Assembly (NCBI RefSeq): GCF_012034245.1
Contig: NZ_JAATEO010000026.1
Coordinates: 1 to 64,000, forward strand
Direction of reading: 5' to 3'
DNA: 64,000 nt
Origin: Micromonospora thermarum
Lineage (GTDB): Bacteria; Actinomycetota; Actinomycetes; Mycobacteriales; Micromonosporaceae
The notes under the pieces are model-generated. The model searched no databases. It was not told the origin of the DNA and saw nothing but the letters and a program-made list of their open reading frames with translations. This document shows positions 16,044-24,063 of this stretch, piece after piece. The position numbers were made by a program, and so were the translations under genes. Within the stretch, counting starts at the first letter, position 1. Each line of letters begins with the position of its first letter.

Positions 16044-17015
16044 ATGCAACAGCGACCGCTCGGCCGAAGCGGGCTAGCGGTTTCGCGGCTCGCGCTCGGC
16101 ACCATGACCTGGGGCCGGGACACCGACGCCGACGATGCGGCCGCCCAGCTGAAGAGCTACCTCGACGCGGGCGGCAACCTGATCGACACCGCCGACGTCT
16201 ACGGCGACGGCGACGCCGAGTCGGTGATCGGCTCCCTGCTGGGCACCCTGGTCCCCCGTGAGGAGCTGCTGATCGCCACCAAGGCGGGGCTGCGGCCGGG
16301 CAGCGGCCGCCGCCGCGACGGCTCCCGCGGGCACCTGCTGCGGACGCTGGACGCCTCGCTGCGCCGGCTCGGCACCGACCACGTCGACCTGTTCCAGGTG
16401 CACGGGTACGACCCCGACACGCCGCTCGAGGAGACCCTCGCCGCGCTGGACCACGCGGTGGCCAGCGGGCGGGTCCGCTACGTGGGCGTGTCGAACTTCT
16501 CCGGCTGGCAGACCGCGCGGGCCGCCGCGTGGCAGGCCGCCTGGCCCGGCCGCGCCCCGGTCGTCGCCGCGCAGGTGGAGTACTCGCTGCTGGAACGCGG
16601 CATCGAGCGGGAGGTCCTGCCGGCCTGCGAGGCGCTCGGCCTGGGCGTCCTGCCCTGGTCGCCGCTCGGTCGGGGGGTGCTCACGGGCAAGTACCGGCAC
16701 GGCCGCCCCGCCGACTCCCGGGCCGCGTCGCCGCACTTCGAACGGTTCGTCGCCACCTACCTGGAGCCGCGGTGCTCCAGCATCGTGGAGGCGGTCGCCA
16801 CCGCCGCGGGCGGCCTCGGGGTGTCCCCGATGGAGGTCGCGCTGGCCTGGGTCCGTGACCGGCCGGGCGTGGTCGCGCCGATCCTGGGCGCCCGCACCGT
16901 CGGGCAGTTGCTCGGCGCGCTCCAGGTCGAGCGGATGACCCTGCCGGACGAGATCGTGACGGCGCTCGACGACGTCTCGGCGGTGGAGGTCGGCTACCCG
17001 GAACGCGACAGCTGA
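16044..17015 (+). CDS. Aldo/keto reductase
   Basis: This 323-residue NADPH-dependent TIM-barrel oxidoreductase shows the catalytic tetrad: Asp and Tyr in DTADVYGDG, Lys in LLIATKAGL and His in DLFQVHGYD. SPMEVALAWVRD and GARTVGQLLGAL near the C-terminus belong to the cofactor site. It reduces carbonyls; the natural substrate is unknown. ATG 16044 lies 6 nt after TAAGGT, suggesting leaderless expression. It is a single gene, convergent with the 303-residue gene at 17066. The intergenic 15853-16043 holds only this promoter. Confidence 0.94.
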   Translation: MQQRPLGRSGLAVSRLALGTMTWGRDTDADDAAAQLKSYLDAGGNLIDTADVYGDGDAESVIGSLLGTLVPREELLIATKAGLRPGSGRRRDGSRGHLLRTLDASLRRLGTDHVDLFQVHGYDPDTPLEETLAALDHAVASGRVRYVGVSNFSGWQTARAAAWQAAWPGRAPVVAAQVEYSLLERGIEREVLPACEALGLGVLPWSPLGRGVLTGKYRHGRPADSRAASPHFERFVATYLEPRCSSIVEAVATAAGGLGVSPMEVALAWVRDRPGVVAPILGARTVGQLLGALQVERMTLPDEIVTALDDVSAVEVGYPERDS

Positions 17016-17065
17016 CGCACGGCCGGGAGCCGACTCCGGGGCGGGGTGGGCCGTCCGGGCGGGGG

Positions 17066-17977
17066 TCAGGGCGTCGGACGGTCGCCGGGGACGTCGCGGA
17101 CGGCCGCGAGGAAACGCGACTGGTCGTCGCGGGTCGCCGGGTTGACGATGCGGATCCACGACCCGTCGTCGAAGACGACGGTCGACGGGAACTGCATGAG
17201 CCGGGACCCGCCCTCGGAGTCGATGCGGGCGATCCGCCGCCGCTCGACGCTCCACAGCACCTGCGGCCGGCGGCGGTCCGGCCGGCCCTCGTCGGGCCGG
17301 CGGCCCATCCGCAGCAGGAGCAGGTGGGTGTCGGTCACCGCGAGCGGGGTGCCGGTGTAGCGCTCCAGGAACAGCAGCAGGCTGCCGGCGAGGGTGGCGA
17401 GGTCGCCGCTGAAGACGTACCGCCGCCGGTAGGCGATCTCGGCGAGTTGGTCGGCCAGCGGGCGGTACCGGCTGAGCCGGAACAGGGTGCGGAAGGCCTC
17501 CTGCTCGGGGGTCAGCGGCAGGGGCTCGCGCGGCTCGGCGGGCTGCGGCGGGGCGGGACGCTCCGGCTGGTCACCGGCGGTCTCGGGCAGCCCGGCGGCG
17601 ACGGCGGCGGCCTTGCCCGGCAGCAGCAGGACGCCGGCGGCGATCCGGACCGGGGTGAGGACCGCCTCCACCCAGGCCACCGGGTTGGCGATATTGAGCA
17701 GCCCGAACAGGGCACGGGGGTCGAGGGCCTCGGCGACCTCGGTGCCGACGCGGTCGGCGAACTGGCTGCCCGCCCGGTGCGTCTCCGGCGTGCGGACCGG
17801 CGCCAGGCCGACGTAACGGAGCTCCTGGTCGGGCACAAGCGGAGCGACCAGGGCGCGCTCTGGTTCGTCGCTGGTGCGGAACTCGTCGCGCAGCTCGCGG
17901 GCCTTGTCCCGGGCGGCCCGGGCGCCGCCGAGCACCGCGTCGGTCAGGCGGCCGAGTCGACCTCGTGCTGCGGTCAC
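17066..17977 (-). CDS. Conserved hypothetical protein of the T7SS-like cassette
   Basis: The product is 303 residues and is not recognised. The N-terminus is basic and helical (LGRLTDAVLGGARAARDKAR). Two hydrophobic segments (FGLLNIANPVAWVEAVLTP; IAAGVLLLPGKAAAVAAG) at about residues 85-125 could touch or cross the membrane. A Pro-rich linker follows. The C-terminal half alternates strands (TPLAVTDTHLLLLRMG; LMQFPSTVVFDDGSWIRIV) like a PH/GRAM-type domain. GTG 17977 is preceded by GAGGAGGT, an excellent ribosome site. It lies 22 bp downstream of the 353-residue WXG-type gene on the same strand, suggesting a common operon. Confidence 0.7.
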   Translation of the reverse strand: MTAARGRLGRLTDAVLGGARAARDKARELRDEFRTSDEPERALVAPLVPDQELRYVGLAPVRTPETHRAGSQFADRVGTEVAEALDPRALFGLLNIANPVAWVEAVLTPVRIAAGVLLLPGKAAAVAAGLPETAGDQPERPAPPQPAEPREPLPLTPEQEAFRTLFRLSRYRPLADQLAEIAYRRRYVFSGDLATLAGSLLLFLERYTGTPLAVTDTHLLLLRMGRRPDEGRPDRRRPQVLWSVERRRIARIDSEGGSRLMQFPSTVVFDDGSWIRIVNPATRDDQSRFLAAVRDVPGDRPTP

Positions 17978-17999
17978 GCCGTACCTCCTCGATCGGCCC

Positions 18000-19061
18000 T
18001 CACCGGCCGGCCGGTTGCGTCGCGGGCGGCTGCCCGAAGACATTCTGGTCGATCCAGTCCGCGCCGTCCCGCACCGCCTCGTCGACCCGGTCGCCAACCT
18101 GGTCCATCCCCGGCACGGAGAGGCCGCTGACCACGGCCACGCTGCCCCAGGTGACACCGTGCACCACCGAGTTGGGGACGTTCCACGGCAGGTTGGTGGC
18201 CCAGTCCCGGCCGATCATCCGCGCCCCGTCGCCGAGGCCGTGCGCCCGCAGCGCGCCGAGGCGCTCGACGGTGCTCATGTCGAACGGCGACCCGGACTTG
18301 CCGAGCTTCCAAGTGCCCTTCGTCGGGTCGAGGAACTTGTGGAACCACTTGTCGGCCTCGCCGGCGGCGCGCCGCTTGTCGGCGTACTTCATGCCGGTGC
18401 GCAGGGCCTTCTGCTTGTCGACCAGCTTGTCCAGGTGGTTGCGCAGCCTGCGCAGGTAGTACAGGACCCGTTGCAGCAGCTTGATGACCTTCTGCAGGTG
18501 GGCGGCGAGGGGCCGGATCACCTTGAGCATCCGGGCGAGGGCGATCATGCCCCGGGTGACCCCGAGGGCCAGCCCCGCCGCCCAGGACGCGCCGGCGGTG
18601 AACGGCGCCATCAGCAGCGCGGTCACCAGCGTGACAAGCAGGAAGTTGACGAACTCGACGCAGATGTCGACCAGCACGTCGTGGACGGTCTGCAGGGCGT
18701 CGGCCGTGCCGCGCAGGTACTCGGCCGTGGCGGCGAACTGCTCGGCCACGTCCAGCAGCTGCTGCTCCACCTCGGCCAGGCGCGTGCCGTACGCCTCGCC
18801 GGCGGGCGAGCGCCAGCCGGCCTGCTCGGCCTCGCGGACACCGCGGTGGCCCATGGCCAGCTCGCGCACCTCGGCGGCGAGCGCGTCCCACTCGGAGGCC
18901 TTGGCGCGCAGCGCGGCCGGCTCGCCGTCGACGAGGTCGACGAGCTGGATCAGCGGCCAGGCCAGGGTGCGGCAGACACTGTCCACCGCGCGGTCCACTC
19001 CGGACAGAGCGTTGTCGAGCCCGTTCCACAGCTCGACGGCGGTGCCGGCGGGCCCGCTCAC
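18000..19061 (-). CDS. Large WXG100-like/ESX-substrate-type protein
   Basis: This is a 353-residue protein. Residues about 1-120 form long helices of WXG100 type (AWPLIQLVDLVDG; QAGWRSPAGEAYG, where the tryptophan turn sits; VEQQLLDVAEQFAATAEYL). Residues about 125-165 are strongly hydrophobic (FVNFLLVTLVTALLMAPFTAG), and a very basic helical section follows (VLYYLRRLRNHLDKLVDKQK). The C-terminal third (from about residue 235) matches nothing I know and could be a toxin-like or binding module. GTG 19061 overlaps the stop of the 109-residue WXG-like gene (GTGA). Export by a type VII system is plausible, but no EccC/EccD genes are in the window. Confidence 0.75.
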   Translation of the reverse strand: MSGPAGTAVELWNGLDNALSGVDRAVDSVCRTLAWPLIQLVDLVDGEPAALRAKASEWDALAAEVRELAMGHRGVREAEQAGWRSPAGEAYGTRLAEVEQQLLDVAEQFAATAEYLRGTADALQTVHDVLVDICVEFVNFLLVTLVTALLMAPFTAGASWAAGLALGVTRGMIALARMLKVIRPLAAHLQKVIKLLQRVLYYLRRLRNHLDKLVDKQKALRTGMKYADKRRAAGEADKWFHKFLDPTKGTWKLGKSGSPFDMSTVERLGALRAHGLGDGARMIGRDWATNLPWNVPNSVVHGVTWGSVAVVSGLSVPGMDQVGDRVDEAVRDGADWIDQNVFGQPPATQPAGR

Positions 19062-19387
19062 CGGGCCATCCCGCTGCCGATCGCGCGGAAGCCCGCGTCG
19101 ATGTCCTGCTCGTTGCGCTCGTACGTCTCCGCCGTCGCGCCCAGCGCGGTGCCGACCCGCTCGAACGCGTCGCGGCCGGAACGGAACAGCTCCATCCCGC
19201 CGCTGACCTGTTCCGCGTACGTGGCGCGGAGGATGTCGCTGGCGAACGGCAGGTGGCCGAACGCGTCGTCGGGCAGGTCGCCCGCGGACACGACCCGGCT
19301 CTCCAGCGCGCCGAGCGACGCGGCGACCCGTTTCGCCGCCGCCTCCAACCGTCGTACCGCCTGCACGTCGACGTCGATGTCCGCCAA
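19058..19387 (-). CDS. WXG100-like small protein
   Basis: This is a 109-residue all-helical protein: ADIDVDVQAVRRLEAAAKRV at the start, then FGHLPFASDILRATYAEQV and ERVGTALGATAETYERNE. The spacing of helices resembles WXG100/ESX partners, although the central motif is not a perfect W-x-G. The start is taken as TTG 19387 because GGGGGAGG lies 6 nt upstream and the protein then begins in the family style (M-ADIDVD). A GTG at 19402 would place the ribosome site inside the gene. Its stop overlaps the start of the 353-residue gene. It is divergent from the YbaB-like gene. Confidence 0.75.
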   Translation of the reverse strand: MADIDVDVQAVRRLEAAAKRVAASLGALESRVVSAGDLPDDAFGHLPFASDILRATYAEQVSGGMELFRSGRDAFERVGTALGATAETYERNEQDIDAGFRAIGSGMAR

Positions 19388-19481
19388 GCCGTCCTCCCCC
19401 ACCGTCGCGGCGCCCCGACGATACGATCACGCGGCCGCCGACCGCCACCCCGGTCGGTGCCGCGCAGGGGGAAGGTTTCGC

Positions 19482-19904
19482 ATGAGTGACCCGCTGTCCG
19501 CGTTCGACGCGCTCGCCGGACGGATCGCCGACATCCAACGCCGTTTCGCCGGGCTCCAGGAGGATCTGGCCGAGCTCAGTGGCACCGCCACCGACGACTC
19601 CGGGCTGGTCACGGCCACTGTGGACGCCGCCGGGGAGCTGACGGGCGTGACCTTCGCGCCCGCCGCGCTCCGTGCCGGCACGGAGGAGCTCGCGGCGATG
19701 GTGCTGGCCGCGTACCGGCAGGCCCGCTCGGCGGCGGCGGAGCAGCTCACCGACCGGACCGAGGGACTGGAGGCGACGCTCGGCGCGGGTCTCGGCGGCC
19801 TGTTCGGCGCGCCCGGCGACTTCTCCGCGGAGGGCCGCCGGCTGGAGGAGGCCATCGAACGGCTCGGCCGCCTGGACGGGCGGCTGCCGGGGCCGCCGGC
19901 ATGA
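19482..19904 (+). CDS. YbaB/EbfC-family DNA-binding protein
   Basis: This 140-residue protein has the YbaB fold: an N-terminal helix (LAGRIADIQRRFAGLQEDL), then the strand section TVDAAGELTGVTFAPAALR and helices that mediate dimerisation (LAAMVLAAYRQARSAAAEQL). A C-terminal extension ends DGRLPGPPA. YbaB proteins are nucleoid-associated; in actinomycetes a divergent branch accompanies WXG100 cassettes, as here. GGGGGAAGG precedes ATG 19482, and TACGAT upstream (near 19425) could be its -10. Its stop overlaps the next start (ATGA, 19901-19904). Confidence 0.85.
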   Translation: MSDPLSAFDALAGRIADIQRRFAGLQEDLAELSGTATDDSGLVTATVDAAGELTGVTFAPAALRAGTEELAAMVLAAYRQARSAAAEQLTDRTEGLEATLGAGLGGLFGAPGDFSAEGRRLEEAIERLGRLDGRLPGPPA

Positions 19905-20767
19905 CGTCGGGCTGGCCCGACCTGGTCGCCCGCCTGCACGACACGCTGGGCCGGTGCGGCCGGGACACCGACCTGGACCTCGCCGCCGGGGACCGTCGGC
20001 TGCGCCTGATGGTGCGGCGGGACACCGTCCGCGGGGTGTGCCCGGGGTACGACGCGGGACGGCTGGCCGGTCTCGGCTGGCAGCCGCCCGGCGCCCGCGG
20101 CGGCTGGTGGTTCGAGACACCGCGTACCCCGCCCGCGCTGCGCTGGTGGAGCGACTTCGCGGTGCGGACCGCGGCGGCGGTGCTGACCGACGACCCGGAC
20201 GCGCTCTCCTGCCGGGTGGCACCACCGGCCGTTCCCCCGCAGGGTCCGGAGCCGGCGCGTGACGGCGCCGAGCCGGCGCGTGACGGCGCGGAGCCGACCG
20301 CTGCGGGCCGGGACGACGGGAGCCCCGACATCGCCGGGCCGGTGGCCGGGAAGCCGGCCGGCGGTGGTGGCGAGCGGCCCGGGTGGCCGGCGGCGGACGG
20401 GGCGGTCCGGGAGCGCCTGGTGGCGGCCGCCGGGCGCCGGGACCTGGCCGGCTACCTGGCGGTGCTCGCCGGGGCGGTGGTGTGCGTGCCGCTGACCGCG
20501 GAACCGTCCCCGGAGCGGGGCTTCCCCTGGGCGGTCGTCACCGACCCCGACGGGGCGCCGCTGCTGCCGGTGTTCACCTCGCCGGAGGCGCTGACCGCGT
20601 TCGCCGGGCCGGGGGTGCCGTTCGTGGCCGTACCCTGCGCCGAGCTGTTCGCGGACTGGCCGGACGGGCGGTGGGGGCTGGCGGTGGACGCCGGCAGCCC
20701 GGCCGCCGTCACGCTGGCCGCGCCGGCGCTGGCCGCGCTGCTGGCGGCGAACGTCCCCACCGCGTGA
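19901..20767 (+). CDS. SseB-domain protein of the T7SS-like cassette
   Basis: The product is 288 residues. The N-terminal third has an unrecognised alpha/beta layout (DLDLAAGDRRLRLMVRRDTV; WWFETPRTPPALRWWSDF). A low-complexity linker carries two copies of EPARDGA (20-bp tandem DNA repeat near 20249-20296). The C-terminal half resembles SseB N-terminal-type domains (YLAVLAGAVVCVPLT; FPWAVVTDPDGAPLLPVFTSPEAL), which occur in proteins linked to type III and type VII systems. It is translationally coupled to the YbaB-like gene by ATGA. It may act as an accessory or chaperone of the WXG-type proteins (inference). Confidence 0.78.
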   Translation: MTSGWPDLVARLHDTLGRCGRDTDLDLAAGDRRLRLMVRRDTVRGVCPGYDAGRLAGLGWQPPGARGGWWFETPRTPPALRWWSDFAVRTAAAVLTDDPDALSCRVAPPAVPPQGPEPARDGAEPARDGAEPTAAGRDDGSPDIAGPVAGKPAGGGGERPGWPAADGAVRERLVAAAGRRDLAGYLAVLAGAVVCVPLTAEPSPERGFPWAVVTDPDGAPLLPVFTSPEALTAFAGPGVPFVAVPCAELFADWPDGRWGLAVDAGSPAAVTLAAPALAALLAANVPTA

Positions 20768-20870
20768 GCCCGCTCGGGCGGGCGCGGGTGCGGCGGTCCG
20801 CCGGGCACGGCGGCGCGGGTCACCCGCCGGGGGGTGGCGCCGGGCCGCCGGGCTGGGCAGCATAGTTCCC

Positions 20871-21062
20871 ATGGACTACGAATACGCGCCGCTGCGGTTG
20901 CCGCCGAATGTCGACCGGTTGACCGCCGCGGCGCAGCTGGCGATCCAGGCGGAGTTCTCCGGCTGGGAGTTGGCCCGGGTGCGGCTGTTCCGGGACGGGA
21001 CGCGGCAGGTCATGCTGCGCCGTCGGCGGATCAACCAGCCGCAGCCGGGCCTGTCGTACTGA
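20871..21062 (+). CDS. DUF5703 family small protein
   Basis: This 63-residue basic protein has the DUF5703 pattern: MDYEYAPLRLPPNVDR, an alpha-helix (AQLAIQAEFSGWELARVRL) and a basic strand (RQVMLRRRRINQP). Function unknown. A -10-like sequence (CATAGT) lies very close to ATG 20871, so this may also be leaderless. It is convergent with the acidic 218-residue gene; the 121 bp between are GC-rich with no clear stem. Confidence 0.85.
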   Translation: MDYEYAPLRLPPNVDRLTAAAQLAIQAEFSGWELARVRLFRDGTRQVMLRRRRINQPQPGLSY

Positions 21063-21183
21063 CGGGGCCGAACCCGGCCGCCGTACGCCGGTGGCCCCCA
21101 CCGCGCCCGGGGTCCGGGCCGTCCGGCCGGTCCCCCGGGCGTCGCCGCCTGACCGGTTTGCACGCCGGTCCGGCGGGGCGTGT

Positions 21184-21840
21184 TCAGTGGGCGTGGTCGT
21201 GCTCCTCGTCCTCGAGCTCCAGGAACGGGTGCTCGTCGAGCCGGCCGACGAGGCGGTCGTCGGGGGCCGGCTGGAAGGGGCCGACCGCGTCGTCGTCGTC
21301 GAACGACTCCAGGTCGACCGGGGCGCTGACCTCGCTGACCATCACGACGCCGTCGAGCGGCTCCAGCTCCGGGACGTCCAGCGCGGCGAGCGAACCGTCC
21401 CCGCTCTGGAGCAGCTCCAGCACCGCCTCGCCGACGCCCTCGACGGGAGCGGGCTCGTCGTCGGCGGGGGTGCCCGCGCGGCGGGCCGCCTCGGCGGCGC
21501 GGATGAGCGACGAGACGCTCGGCACCCGGTAGTCGCGCCGCTGGCGCACCGAGATGACGTGCGGGTGCGGGTCGGTCGCCTCGACCCCTTCGAGGCCGGC
21601 GAACCGCTGGTCGGCCTCGTCCGGGTCGATCGACTCCACGTCCCAGGGGGTGACCTCGCCGAAGGCGTCCATCAGTTGCTCGTCGTAGGCGTACGACGCG
21701 TTGTTCAACGCCACGTACGCCTGCCAGACGTCGTCGTCGTCGATGCGGCCCTGCGCGGCGCGTACGGCGGCCAGGTGGTGGCGGGCCGCTTCGATGACGC
21801 GTTCGAGGGCGGCATCCAGCTCACCGTGCTGGTCGGTCAT
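21184..21840 (-). CDS. Acidic conserved hypothetical protein
   Basis: This 218-residue strongly acidic protein has an N-terminal helical domain (ALERVIEAARHHLAAVRAAQ; DDDVWQAYVALNNASYAYDE), a middle segment with VISVRQRRDYRVPSVSSL, and a low-complexity C-terminus ending EDEEHDHAH, which may bind metal. It is not recognised beyond being an actinomycete-type conserved protein. AAGGGA lies upstream of ATG 21840. It is 55 bp downstream of the M20 peptidase gene on the same strand and probably co-transcribed. Confidence 0.75.
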   Translation of the reverse strand: MTDQHGELDAALERVIEAARHHLAAVRAAQGRIDDDDVWQAYVALNNASYAYDEQLMDAFGEVTPWDVESIDPDEADQRFAGLEGVEATDPHPHVISVRQRRDYRVPSVSSLIRAAEAARRAGTPADDEPAPVEGVGEAVLELLQSGDGSLAALDVPELEPLDGVVMVSEVSAPVDLESFDDDDAVGPFQPAPDDRLVGRLDEHPFLELEDEEHDHAH

Positions 21841-21895
21841 GTGTGGAATTCCCTTCGATGTTCGGGGAGGTACCGCGCCGGGAACCGGACGCGGG

Positions 21896-23224
21896 TCAGC
21901 AGGTGCGGAGGAACCGGTCGAGAACCCGCACGCCGAACTGTAGTCCGTCCACCGGAACCCGCTCGTCGATGCCGTGGAACAGCGCCGAGAAGTTCAGGTC
22001 GGCCGGCAGCCGCAGCGGCGCGAAACCGAAGCAGCGGATCCCGAGCTGGGAGAACGCCTTCGCGTCGGTGCCGCCGGAGAGCATGTAGGGCACCGGCCGG
22101 GCTCCGGGGTCCTCGGCGCGCAGCGCGGCGCACATCGCCTCCACCAGGTCGCCGTCGAAGGTGGTCTCCAGTGCCGGCTGGCGCTGGACGTACTCGATGG
22201 CGATGTCCGGGCCGACCAGCTCGCGCAGCTGCCGCTCCAGCAGCTCGGACTGGCCCGGGAGGCTGCGGCAGTCGATGGTGGCGGTGGCCCGCCCCGGGAT
22301 CACGTTGTCCTTGTACCCGGCGGCGAGGCGGGTGGGGTTGGCGGTGTTGCGGATGGTGGCGCCGACGATGTTGGCGATCGGGCCGAGCTTGGCGATGGCC
22401 GTCTCCGGGTCGTCCGGGTCGAGCTCGATGCCGAGCACCTCCGACACCTGCTCCAGGAACGCCCGCACCGTGTCGGTGACGACGATCGGGAAGCGGTGCC
22501 GGCCGACGCGGGCGACGGCCTCGGCGAGGGCCGTGACGGCGTTGTCGTCGTGCATCATCGAGCCGTGGCCGGGGCGGCCCTTCGCGTGCAGGCGCAGCCA
22601 GTCGATGCCCTTCTGGGCGGTCTCGATCAGGTAGAGCCGCCGGTTCTCGTCGACCGAGTACGAGAAGCCGCCGACCTCGCCGATCGCCTCGGTGCAGCCG
22701 TCGAAGAGGTCCGGGTGCCGCTCCACCAGGAAGTGCGCGCCGTAGTCGCTGCCGGCCTCCTCGTCGGCGGTGTACGCGAGCACGATGTCGCGGGGCGGGC
22801 GGACGCCGGTGCGCTGCCAGTGCCGGACGACCGCGAGCACCATCGCGTCGAAGTCCTTCATGTCGATGGCGCCCCGGCCCCACAGGTAGCCGTCGCGCAG
22901 CTCACCGGAGAACGGGTGCACCGACCACTCGTCGGCGTCGGCGGGCACCACGTCCAGGTGGCCGTGCACGAGCAGGGCGGGGCGGGCCGGGTCGGCGCCG
23001 GGGATGCGGGCGACCACGTTCGCCCGGCCCGGAACCGATTCGTGGAGGACCGACTCCACGCCGACCTCGGCGAGCTTCTCCGCCACGTACTCGGCCGCGC
23101 GGCGCTCGCCGGCGCTGGTGTCGTTGTCGCCGGTGTTGGTGGTGTCGATGCGCAGCAGGTCCCGGCAGAGGTCGACGACCTCGTCGGTGGGCGAGGGGTG
23201 GGCGGAGGCGGCGTCGGTCGTCAT
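21896..23224 (-). CDS. M20/M25/M40-family metallopeptidase
   Basis: This 442-residue di-zinc hydrolase of the ArgE/DapE/CPG2 type has metal and catalytic residues in LLVHGHLDVVPAD (His, Asp), WGRGAIDMKD (bridging Asp), AYTADEEAGSDYG (Glu-Glu) and the final HGIDERVP. The lid domain carries GRPGHGSMMHDDNAV. It hydrolyses an amide or peptide bond in a small substrate; specificity is not readable. ATG 23224 is preceded by GAAGAGG. The downstream acidic protein is likely in the same transcript. Confidence 0.93.
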   Translation of the reverse strand: MTTDAASAHPSPTDEVVDLCRDLLRIDTTNTGDNDTSAGERRAAEYVAEKLAEVGVESVLHESVPGRANVVARIPGADPARPALLVHGHLDVVPADADEWSVHPFSGELRDGYLWGRGAIDMKDFDAMVLAVVRHWQRTGVRPPRDIVLAYTADEEAGSDYGAHFLVERHPDLFDGCTEAIGEVGGFSYSVDENRRLYLIETAQKGIDWLRLHAKGRPGHGSMMHDDNAVTALAEAVARVGRHRFPIVVTDTVRAFLEQVSEVLGIELDPDDPETAIAKLGPIANIVGATIRNTANPTRLAAGYKDNVIPGRATATIDCRSLPGQSELLERQLRELVGPDIAIEYVQRQPALETTFDGDLVEAMCAALRAEDPGARPVPYMLSGGTDAKAFSQLGIRCFGFAPLRLPADLNFSALFHGIDERVPVDGLQFGVRVLDRFLRTC

Positions 23225-23300
23225 TGCCTCTTCATACCAGCCGCGCGGCCCGGTCCGGTCGGCCCGGGTCGGCCGCCGGAGTGGGCGCCCACCCGCGGGC

Positions 23301-23327
23301 GGTTTCGTGAGACGGGCGATGGGGTAC
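23301..23327 (+). promoter_or_regulatory. SigF/SigB-type promoter upstream of the hemerythrin gene
   Basis: GGTTT-N16-GGGTAC matches the actinobacterial SigF/SigB consensus (GGTTT-N15-17-GGGTAT) and lies 50 nt before ATG 23378. Confidence 0.7.
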
Positions 23328-23377
23328 CGGCGGTCGGCGACCGCATCCCCGTGCTCCGCCGCCTGAGGGAGGGCACC

Positions 23378-23986
23378 ATGACCGTTCCCCTGCCCCCGCT
23401 GCCGCCCACCGGCGAGGACGAGCGCTACCGGCCGGGCGGGCGCAGCGTCGCCGATATCGTCGACGGCGAGCACCGGCAGTTGTGGGAGCTGGTGCGGCGG
23501 CTGACCGACCCCGATCCGGAGCCGGCCCCCGAGGGGGGTCTGGACGTGCTCACCGCGGCGCTGTCGCGGCACCTGTCCGCCGAGGAGCAGTACCTGCTGC
23601 CGGCCGTCCGGGCCGCCCGCCCGGCGGACAGCGAGCGGGTCGACCGGGTGATCGAGGCGGACGGCGTGCTGCTCGCCGCGCTCAAGGGGCTGACGGCCGG
23701 CGGGCTCGCCGACGTCGCCGAGCGGGTACGCCGGCACGTCGAGGAGGTGGGCGCGCTGGTGCGGGGCCTGCGGGAGGTGGCCACCACCGAGGAGCTGATC
23801 CGGCTGGGCAACCGCCTGGAGATCGCCGAGGAGGCGGCGCCGACCCGGCCCCATCCGGGCACCCCGGCCACGCCGCCGTGGAACCGGATCGTCGAGCCGG
23901 CCGTCGGCGTCGTGGACAAGCTGCGCGACGCGGTGACCGGGCGGCCCACGTACCTGGGTGATCTGGCGGAGCCGACGCACGAGTGA
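23378..23986 (+). CDS. Hemerythrin-type HHE domain protein
   Basis: The product is 202 residues. Residues about 28-140 form a four-helix HHE domain with iron-ligand candidates in VDGEHRQLWELV, LSRHLSAEEQYLLPAV and RVRRHVEEVGALV. Such domains bind O2, NO or iron and are linked to redox stress. The C-terminal tail (PPWNRIVEPAVGVVDKLRDA) is unassigned. The start follows TGAGGGAGGG. A SigF/SigB-type promoter sits 50 nt upstream, placing it in the apparent stress regulon of this window. Confidence 0.87.
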   Translation: MTVPLPPLPPTGEDERYRPGGRSVADIVDGEHRQLWELVRRLTDPDPEPAPEGGLDVLTAALSRHLSAEEQYLLPAVRAARPADSERVDRVIEADGVLLAALKGLTAGGLADVAERVRRHVEEVGALVRGLREVATTEELIRLGNRLEIAEEAAPTRPHPGTPATPPWNRIVEPAVGVVDKLRDAVTGRPTYLGDLAEPTHE

Positions 23987-24000
23987 GTGGTCCTGCACAC

Positions 24001-24016
24001 ATCGCAAATCGTTGAT
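24001..24016 (+). promoter_or_regulatory. Possible LysR-type operator
   Basis: ATCGCAAATCGTTGAT has the dyad ATC-N10-GAT, containing the T-N11-A core typical of LysR regulators, and lies about 50 nt upstream of the LysR start. TACCGT at 24052-24057 is the likely -10, 6 nt before ATG 24064. Confidence 0.4.
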
Positions 24017-24063
24017 CCCTCCGAACCCTTCCCCCGGCCGCCACGCCGCCCTACCGTCTGTCT

